Origin: a virus
Length of the DNA stretch: 33,349 nucleotides
IMG/VR virus record: IMGVR_UViG_3300009164_002798
Location: 1-33,349 of that record
Strand: one strand, 5' to 3'
Each line of letters starts with the position of its first letter. Within the stretch, counting starts at the first letter, position 1. The notes below the pieces were generated by a model. The model saw only the letters and a program-made list of their open reading frames with translations. It was not told the DNA's origin and ran no database searches. Shown here piece by piece: positions 25,744-32,142 of this stretch. Position numbers and translations under genes: made by a program.

Positions 25744-26902
25744 TATCAAACCATTCTATGTATTCTGGAAAAACTGTTCTCCAGTTCGTATTTCTAATTG
25801 AGTCTATGTTAGTTATTGCTTTTCTAAACAATTTAGCATTAGATGTATCATTGGAAATATTAAATTTTAAATTACTATACCAACCGTTGATAAATTTATG
25901 ACCCACATTACTAGACTTGACATATTCTTCTAACTTAGTTAGTTCTGGTAGAAATCTATGATCTAATATCTCTGTTCTAAAAAACTTTTGATGCGGATAA
26001 TTGTAATCAAACTTTATATTGTAAGATGAAAAGAATTTAACAAAGTCAACTATATTTACTATGCTAAACGGATTTATTGTTAATCTGATGTTATGTTGAT
26101 CTGATTTTGAATTATGTATTTTGAAATTATCGACGAAATTACTCCAAACCAATCCTCCCCTAACATATTCAGCACGTTCTTCTAAATTTTCTACGCTAGT
26201 AGTTATTAGTAATTTAAGATTATATTTGGACTTTAATTCTTTTACCATTTCATAAAAATGAAGTAAATTATGAATATCAACATTTGTGTTCGTTGATATC
26301 GACATTCGTACTGATCTATCTTTGTCTTTTTCACAAAATGTTTGTAATATTGTTTTGATATTTTCATTGAAATTGTCAACAATAAATGGTTCTCCACCAG
26401 TGAGGCCAATCTCCATCACCTTCACTGAGCTAGGGATAGAATCGACGAATTGTATAATATGTTCAAAATTTATTACTGGGTCTATTTTTTCTTTAGCCCA
26501 AGAGAATATTTCTCCAGTATCATTTTTTACCCAGCTACCGTATCTAGCAATAGAACTGCTTAACGTATAAGTGCAATAGTAACAAGTTTGATTGCATAGC
26601 GAGCTGGTTTGTAAATTTAAGTTTATAATGGTAGATGGTATTTGGCGACTAGTTCTCCAGCTAGCTTTTCCGGCTGCCTCTAAATCCCAACAATCTTTAC
26701 ATCTGGCAGTTTTAATTCCCTGTGATAATTCTGTTCTTGCTTTTATTGTTTCAGTGTTATTGCTAAAATAGTTAAAGCCTAATTCTTTTACTTCATTGAT
26801 GTTTAACTGTATGGGTTCAAATTTGCAACAGTGACTCATTTCCCCGCTGATCAGATTTATATCGTAAGAGTTATATAATTCATTGCATTTAATCGCTGCC
26901 AT
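25730..26902 (-). CDS. Radical SAM protein with N-terminal twitch domain (rSAM13)
   Basis: I prefer the ATG at 26902 (390 residues) because GGAAAG lies just upstream and the overlap with SGNH3 becomes the recurrent 14 bases. The ATG at 26923 adds seven residues. The twitch region has Cys6, Cys25-26 and CKDCW at 68-72. The core has CNQTCYYC at 103-110 and TGGEP at 168-172. The N-terminal aromatic/Pro motif seen in other twitch proteins (FCxxPW) is absent: Cys6 is followed by NELY. It is most like rSAM4. This gene is notably AT-rich. Confidence 0.86.
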   Translation of the reverse strand: MAAIKCNELYNSYDINLISGEMSHCCKFEPIQLNINEVKELGFNYFSNNTETIKARTELSQGIKTARCKDCWDLEAAGKASWRTSRQIPSTIINLNLQTSSLCNQTCYYCTYTLSSSIARYGSWVKNDTGEIFSWAKEKIDPVINFEHIIQFVDSIPSSVKVMEIGLTGGEPFIVDNFNENIKTILQTFCEKDKDRSVRMSISTNTNVDIHNLLHFYEMVKELKSKYNLKLLITTSVENLEERAEYVRGGLVWSNFVDNFKIHNSKSDQHNIRLTINPFSIVNIVDFVKFFSSYNIKFDYNYPHQKFFRTEILDHRFLPELTKLEEYVKSSNVGHKFINGWYSNLKFNISNDTSNAKLFRKAITNIDSIRNTNWRTVFPEYIEWFDNEPY

Positions 26903-27668
26903 GGATATCTTTCCATTTGACATAATACTCTATGTCTTTACTGGGCACAACAAAATCTGACAACATCAACGGTAATTCAAATCTGTTATTTTCTATTGTA
27001 TCTATTATTTTATTAGCTAGTATCATATTGTTTTCTTCTGATAAATGACACTTGCGATAGTCAGTGAAGTATTTATCGTCTTTTATGTGACCAAAATTAA
27101 TGTCATTATTTTTATATTTTTCTACAAAACCTAGACTATGCTGTTCCATAAATTGAACTTCTATTAGACTAGTCTCATCGCCAATATCTTCAACTGAATC
27201 GTTGAAACAATTAATAAAAATTGTATTGTTAGTAGATCTCTTAAGTTTGTCAAGCAATGCATAGTGAAATTCTTTTTCTACTTCGTAGTCTTTCCAATAA
27301 GCATAGTATGTTACCAGACTAGAATAAACATTTTTTAACAACTCGTAATTCTCAGGAGGGAATTTTTCATTACGCATTTGAAATGTCAATAGAGATGATA
27401 AGTTATTATAGCCCGCTCTAGACACATTTTCTTCTAAGAATTTAGAATATAATCTATGTGTTTCTGTAATTAAAAATATGTTTACATCGTATTTGTCATG
27501 ATGTTCTTGGAACTTTTTGTAACTCCAATAAAAGCTAGTACCTTGTGCGGCATAATTAGTAACTGTATTATATTTTTCTTTAACTACATCAACCCAAGCA
27601 GGGCCTTGAATATCTCTAGACTCAATTTCATATGAAGCAAAGCTGTCGCCATATATTGCTATTCTCAT
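26889..27668 (-). CDS. SGNH/GDSL hydrolase-like protein (SGNH3)
   Basis: This 259-residue protein is paralogous to SGNH1 over its length. IYGDSF at 5-10 has the nucleophile Ser9, TNYAAQGTSFYWSY at 37-50 fits block II, and CHLSEENN at 207-214 holds the probable catalytic His208. It has no signal peptide or membrane segment, so it should act on a cytoplasmic substrate. It overlaps the stop of rSAM14 upstream as ATGA and the start of rSAM13 downstream. An acyl hydrolase or O-acyltransferase role in the same pathway is likely but not shown. Confidence 0.75.
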   Translation of the reverse strand: MRIAIYGDSFASYEIESRDIQGPAWVDVVKEKYNTVTNYAAQGTSFYWSYKKFQEHHDKYDVNIFLITETHRLYSKFLEENVSRAGYNNLSSLLTFQMRNEKFPPENYELLKNVYSSLVTYYAYWKDYEVEKEFHYALLDKLKRSTNNTIFINCFNDSVEDIGDETSLIEVQFMEQHSLGFVEKYKNNDINFGHIKDDKYFTDYRKCHLSEENNMILANKIIDTIENNRFELPLMLSDFVVPSKDIEYYVKWKDIHGSD

Positions 27669-28840
27669 TTAAACTGTTCCTCAAATGCATCATGTGTAGT
27701 GCCGCAAGTCTTGGCACATACTGCCAGTTTTCCTTCGGCACAGCTATTTTTATTCCAGCTATTAGGGATAATTTCCTGCATAAATTTACCTTCAACAACA
27801 TGCTTAATGCTATGTTGTTTCAAGTCAAGTGAATCTAAGCCAGCTTCATTGATAGCGTTCCATATTTGACCGCCCTTAGCTTTCCAATACCAAACATACA
27901 TTTGACCAGCTGTCCAACAACACGGTTGTAAATATCCTTCAGCTGTGACATAAATGCTTTTCTCTTCTGCTACTTTACATTTGATAGGTACAGTGTCCCA
28001 ATACTTTTCCATGGGCTTTTTCTTTTCTGGATCAGCGGTAAATTTTTGAGCACCAACTCGACCTTTTAATCCATTTACTGTAGTTATGAGATCATTTGGG
28101 TTTGTATTATCCTGTCTTTTAGCAATGTTTTCTAAATCTTTAATAGCGGCATTATGATATTTTGGATCAGTGGGCATTGTCAACAACGTAGTAGCAACTC
28201 CTTTGCGATTGCCAGCCTGATGGTCTTGTTTAACTTCGCCGCGAGTATTACTAAAAAATCTATTACTCTTTTTAATGTTAAACTTTTCAAAGCCCATCTT
28301 AGTTGCTAATGTCTGTGCTTCTTCTACTTGATGTTCATTGTGTGCAAATACAATATAGTCCCAACGTGCTCTGCCGCCCGCATCTATAAATGCCTGAGCA
28401 TTTTCCATTATCTTAGTCCACACAGTTCCTTGACGATATAAATGATTAGTGTCTTCTAATCCATCTACGCCAAATATAACGTAACCTTTTTTTCCTATTA
28501 CACCCGCAAGCTTGGCCCACCATTCAGGCTTTTTCATACTGCCATTTGTATGCATACTAAGATTAAGGCTTGAGTTATGTTCTCTAAAATAAGCAAACGC
28601 TTCTAATGTATCTGCAGCTACGGCGGGATCACCATAGTTGCCGCACATATACAATCTGTTTAACTGTTTAATAAACTCTACAGGGAATATGTGTTTAATG
28701 TCAGCAATGCCGAGTTCTGCGCCGTGTAACAATGGGCTTACTTCGCCCCCATTTAAATTCCTAGCACACATAGGACAAGAGGCATTACATGCTTCTGTCA
28801 TTTCTAAATGCACAGTGGTAATATCACTGTAATTATACAT
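27665..28840 (-). CDS. Radical SAM protein of the GDP-motif group with C-terminal Cys domain (rSAM14)
   Basis: At 391 residues this is the longest of its subgroup. CNASCPMC at 18-25 is the cluster motif, followed by CGNYGDP with GDP at 70-72 instead of GGEP. The C-terminal domain has Cys288, Cys307-308 (QPCC), Cys367 and CAKTC at 375-379. About 35 extra residues between core and C-terminal domain, compared with rSAM8 and 11, are rich in Lys, Asn and Asp. It starts one base into the methyltransferase stop codon (TAATG) and overlaps SGNH3 by ATGA, making it the first rSAM of operon B. Confidence 0.87.
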   Translation of the reverse strand: MYNYSDITTVHLEMTEACNASCPMCARNLNGGEVSPLLHGAELGIADIKHIFPVEFIKQLNRLYMCGNYGDPAVAADTLEAFAYFREHNSSLNLSMHTNGSMKKPEWWAKLAGVIGKKGYVIFGVDGLEDTNHLYRQGTVWTKIMENAQAFIDAGGRARWDYIVFAHNEHQVEEAQTLATKMGFEKFNIKKSNRFFSNTRGEVKQDHQAGNRKGVATTLLTMPTDPKYHNAAIKDLENIAKRQDNTNPNDLITTVNGLKGRVGAQKFTADPEKKKPMEKYWDTVPIKCKVAEEKSIYVTAEGYLQPCCWTAGQMYVWYWKAKGGQIWNAINEAGLDSLDLKQHSIKHVVEGKFMQEIIPNSWNKNSCAEGKLAVCAKTCGTTHDAFEEQFK

Positions 28841-29697
28841 TATTTTACTCCGTAAAGAGCGTACCTTTTATATTTAGGAAATGTAATTTCTCCGCGATAG
28901 TAAATTGTTGTCATTGGATACTTTCTTAAAAAGTCTGGCAACGTTTCGGAGTAATTAATATGCTCTTCAATGGGATCGCTGTTATTTTCGATGAACACAG
29001 TTGTACCTGACTTTAATTTGTTAAACCATTCGGTGTCCATATGTTCACTGCTGGTATTGATAACCAAGTCTGCATCTAGAATCTTATCATAGAAGGTTAG
29101 ATTGTTTTCATGGTCAAAACAATCGTTGATAGATTTATTTTCAACGTAAGCATCTGGATTAATAATTTCTATCAATTCGTTGATACTAGCATCTGGATCA
29201 ATGCTAAACAATTTGTTATAATTAATGTCTTTAAGATATAGGCTATGATGTGTTAGCCAGCCGCCGATTAATAATACGTTTGTAAAATTTAAGTTAAACT
29301 TGGACAAAATTTCAGCCATCCATATCTTACTAAGTACTTGACTTTTAGAAAAAATTATAGGTAATACAACTTCGTAACCTTCATCGATCATTTTAAAAAG
29401 TTTACGAATAAATTCATCTTCTGGCCATATAGAATATAAAGTACCAACAATATCTCTTGTAGTGACTTCGTCTAGTGAACATACATTTGTGTAAAAATTT
29501 AATCGATCTTCACGGAACGCTACTGGATACTTGTTATAGTCATCGGATATTAAATTTTTAAGAGACCATGGCTTTGATTGTTGATCTGCATATTTTAGAT
29601 TTATAATATTTCTTATAAATTGCTTTTTTCTTACATCTTGTGTAAAATGAAAATATTTTTCTATTCCAAAAAGCCACGTGATTTTATCTGTGTCCAT
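28840..29697 (-). CDS. Probable class I SAM-dependent methyltransferase
   Basis: The first 130 residues of this 285-residue protein form a helical domain with no motif I recognise. A Rossmann-type core then begins: NVLLIGGWLTHHSLYL at 140-155 is a motif-I-like strand-loop, SIDPD at 165-169 is the acidic strand end, and DADLVINTSSEHMDTEWF at 208-225 is the motif-IV-like part found in a methyltransferase group seen in marine phages. It probably methylates a small molecule or sugar. It sits between the glycosyltransferase-like genes and rSAM14, with a 14-base overlap upstream and a TAATG junction downstream. Confidence 0.65.
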   Translation of the reverse strand: MDTDKITWLFGIEKYFHFTQDVRKKQFIRNIINLKYADQQSKPWSLKNLISDDYNKYPVAFREDRLNFYTNVCSLDEVTTRDIVGTLYSIWPEDEFIRKLFKMIDEGYEVVLPIIFSKSQVLSKIWMAEILSKFNLNFTNVLLIGGWLTHHSLYLKDINYNKLFSIDPDASINELIEIINPDAYVENKSINDCFDHENNLTFYDKILDADLVINTSSEHMDTEWFNKLKSGTTVFIENNSDPIEEHINYSETLPDFLRKYPMTTIYYRGEITFPKYKRYALYGVK

Positions 29698-30370
29698 TTA
29701 ATCCTATCCATTCTTTAAATTTATCTTCCAACCAAACAAAGTCATTGACTTTCATTGTATCATAGTCTTTGGATGCCCAAAGACATCCTTCTCTGGCGCC
29801 CTGTATCGCAAAATATCCATATTGTGTTTCTAATCCTGCTTCGCACCACATTGTTAAACGATCTTGACTTTCCTGGTCATTGTTGTTTTTATTAATGCCT
29901 GCGCTGAGTTTGACTGCTTCCCTAAATGCTGTGCGCCATGTACTATATGGTGTGTAATTAAAACGATGTTCGCTGGCCAGTATGTTTAGTTTTATATAAC
30001 CATCTGCTAGAGTAGTTGTCATATCTGGCTTGTCTAGTCTCTCAGCACTAAAGCAATCTTTGCTAAACAATTTGATACCACCATGACCATACACTAATCC
30101 ATTAATAGGATTTTTAGCACGAAATACTGCTACATATTTTGGTTTGAGTTCTATTTGTTTATCAAATGTAAATCCGTCTACGATCCAGCAATCGGCATCA
30201 ACTACATAAAATCTGTCAGTACCACATAAATTAGCAACGTGCTTATGACTTTCAAATATTGTACCCACGCTGGCCACTGCTTCGGCCCATGGTGCAATAG
30301 ATTGAAGTCTTTCCCAATTCTCATTAAGGTTGTCTTCGTCTGTGTATAGAAAATATACAGGTATATTCAT
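29684..30370 (-). CDS. GT-A glycosyltransferase-like protein with DxD motif (third of three)
   Basis: The ATG at 30370 (228 residues) makes the N-terminus, MNIPVYFLYTDEDN, line up with the two upstream paralogs; an ATG at 30397 would add nine unrelated residues. FYVVDADCW at 54-62 contains the Asp58-x-Asp60 pair expected to hold a metal and nucleotide sugar. A YGHGGIKLF stretch and a later W-R-x-A-F-R-E-A-V are shared with the two paralogs. It is shorter than most GT-A enzymes. Sugar transfer is inferred from the DxD and fold-like pattern; no activity is known. It begins one base after the previous stop. Confidence 0.6.
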   Translation of the reverse strand: MNIPVYFLYTDEDNLNENWERLQSIAPWAEAVASVGTIFESHKHVANLCGTDRFYVVDADCWIVDGFTFDKQIELKPKYVAVFRAKNPINGLVYGHGGIKLFSKDCFSAERLDKPDMTTTLADGYIKLNILASEHRFNYTPYSTWRTAFREAVKLSAGINKNNNDQESQDRLTMWCEAGLETQYGYFAIQGAREGCLWASKDYDTMKVNDFVWLEDKFKEWIGLNGHR

Positions 30371-30371
30371 A

Positions 30372-31397
30372 TCAGTACTTGGGTAAAGTAAATCCATATA
30401 ATGGCAATGCGCTTTGATTTAATAACGCTGGCCAACCTACACCTTTGCCAGGACTGATATTCACATGTTTAAACCATTCACTTTGTTCAGCATCTAACTC
30501 CGCTAGCGGCAAGCCTAGACTGTCTTTTAAATCTGTTAATAATTTACGATTATGACTTTCTAGGTATTCCCCATGATTTAAAATTTGAGATTGTTGTTCC
30601 CAGAATGTGTTAAACCAATCATAGTCTGCAATTACTGTGTGATCGAAATTTTCTACATATAACTTATATGCCGCTAACCTTGCACCATATATAACCCAGG
30701 CACCATTTTCAATGTCTCGACCCACTGTCATCCATATTAACCAACGAGCATAATTAGCGGGATACATTTTATGTTTGAAATCTTCTAATGGAACTTTGTT
30801 ACCTTGGTCCAGGCCCATCTTAATACCTTCACGGAATCCTGCTCTAAATGATTGCTTGGCACTGGAGTTATTGTGAACAACGCCGTATGTATTATTCATT
30901 TGCTTGTAGTTTTCAGGATCCCAGCAAAAGTCTACATTGTTTGTGCCATCTTCAGGGTTGGCAGCTTCATGACTTTTCATATTCATAACATGTTCAGTAT
31001 ACCATAGTTTAACGCCGCCATTGCCGTATACTAATCCATTGACAATATTACGACTACTCCAACTTAATGTAGCTTCTGCGATATCAGGAGTGAGTTCAAC
31101 GCTTTTAGACCATATAGCTTTGTCTACTTTACAGTCAGCATCTACTGTAAAAAATCTAGGAGCATTTGAAACTCGTCCAGCTTCTTTATGGGCGGCGTCG
31201 AACCCTTTAACACCATGAACCCTGCGTATCTGTTGTGCGTTAGGATGATTGTCTAGCAAATATTGAAAGTTTTCATCTGCATTAGGTTCATCGTAACTTA
31301 AAAAGACTACAGGGATATCTTTTAATTTTAATAAGGGATTTGGTTCCGTCTTATTAACTTTTATAATTTTATTTCCTAGAGAATTTAGTAAACTCAT
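30372..31397 (-). CDS. GT-A glycosyltransferase-like protein with DxD motif (second of three)
   Basis: At 341 residues this is the longest of three tandem paralogs. A 28-residue leader precedes the common start IPVVFLSYDEPNADENF. RFFTVDADCK at 81-90 carries Asp86-x-Asp88, and YGNGGVKLW replaces the YGHGGVKL seen in the others. A second segment of about 100 residues at the C-terminus (ending in FTLPKY) is not present in the shorter copies. GGATG before the ATG supports the start, although it overlaps the upstream gene by 29 bases. A sugar-transfer role on a surface or virion glycan is possible. Confidence 0.6.
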   Translation of the reverse strand: MSLLNSLGNKIIKVNKTEPNPLLKLKDIPVVFLSYDEPNADENFQYLLDNHPNAQQIRRVHGVKGFDAAHKEAGRVSNAPRFFTVDADCKVDKAIWSKSVELTPDIAEATLSWSSRNIVNGLVYGNGGVKLWYTEHVMNMKSHEAANPEDGTNNVDFCWDPENYKQMNNTYGVVHNNSSAKQSFRAGFREGIKMGLDQGNKVPLEDFKHKMYPANYARWLIWMTVGRDIENGAWVIYGARLAAYKLYVENFDHTVIADYDWFNTFWEQQSQILNHGEYLESHNRKLLTDLKDSLGLPLAELDAEQSEWFKHVNISPGKGVGWPALLNQSALPLYGFTLPKY

Positions 31398-32118
31398 TTT
31401 TCATCCATTCTAAATCATTAATAACACGCAAGGCTTCGACCTTGCCTGTATTTTTTAATCCATAGTTCCTGCCTTGTTTTGCACCGGCTATGGCATACTT
31501 ACCAAAAGGTTGTTTTGCACCTTTAGTAGTCCATATTTTAAGACGTTGATTACTTTCTTCTACAACACGATTTATAGCTTCGTCGTTATAGTTTAATTTA
31601 TGCCTTAATTCTTCGTTGGTTAAATTAGAGGCTAGTTTAACACATTCGCGAAAGGCACTGCGCCACGTGCTAAACTCGTCATAGTTAAATTTAGTAATAT
31701 TACTTACTTGATCAAAGACTTTAATATTTAATCCAAATCCAGTGGTAAAGTCAACTGTGTCTGGATTTTTACTCAGTAAAGATTGCTTAGGTAACAGTTT
31801 AACGCCTCCGTGACCGTATGTCAAGTCATTTATAGGATTTATACTATTCCACAAACAGAGACATTCATTTTCTGGAATATCCCACCACTTCTTATATTTA
31901 CTGGGTGTAAAGAAAAAATCAAAGTCATTTAATATAATTGCATCGCTGTCTACTACATAAAAATTGTTAGTAAGACTACGACGAGCACATTCTTGATGTG
32001 CTGCCGTAAAACCAGTTATACCATTGACACGTCGAACATGTGGAACTTTCTCTTTAAGAAGTTCGTAATTTTCGTCAGCGTAAGGTTCGTTGTAACTAAG
32101 AAAGAAAACATCTAGCAT
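31369..32118 (-). CDS. GT-A glycosyltransferase-like protein with DxD motif (first of three)
   Basis: This 249-residue protein starts directly with the family segment VFFLSYNEPYADENYE. FYVVDSDAI at 53-61 has Asp57-x-Asp59, and YGHGGVKLL and STWRSAFRECVKLAS follow in the same order as in the two downstream copies. All three share a G-F-x-A-A-H or similar loop before the DxD. Tandem triplication with different lengths suggests that each adds or recognises a different residue. The gene begins 24 bases after the carbamoyltransferase stop, one of the few true gaps in operon B. Confidence 0.62.
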   Translation of the reverse strand: MLDVFFLSYNEPYADENYELLKEKVPHVRRVNGITGFTAAHQECARRSLTNNFYVVDSDAIILNDFDFFFTPSKYKKWWDIPENECLCLWNSINPINDLTYGHGGVKLLPKQSLLSKNPDTVDFTTGFGLNIKVFDQVSNITKFNYDEFSTWRSAFRECVKLASNLTNEELRHKLNYNDEAINRVVEESNQRLKIWTTKGAKQPFGKYAIAGAKQGRNYGLKNTGKVEALRVINDLEWMKNEFTKFSRK

Positions 32119-32142
32119 TATACGAGTATTTAATATTTTTAC

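Noticed and set aside
28433-28440. TATAAAT-like late promoter match within rSAM14
   Set aside because: It lies in coding DNA, is one base off TATAAATA and sits on the strand opposite to the gene.
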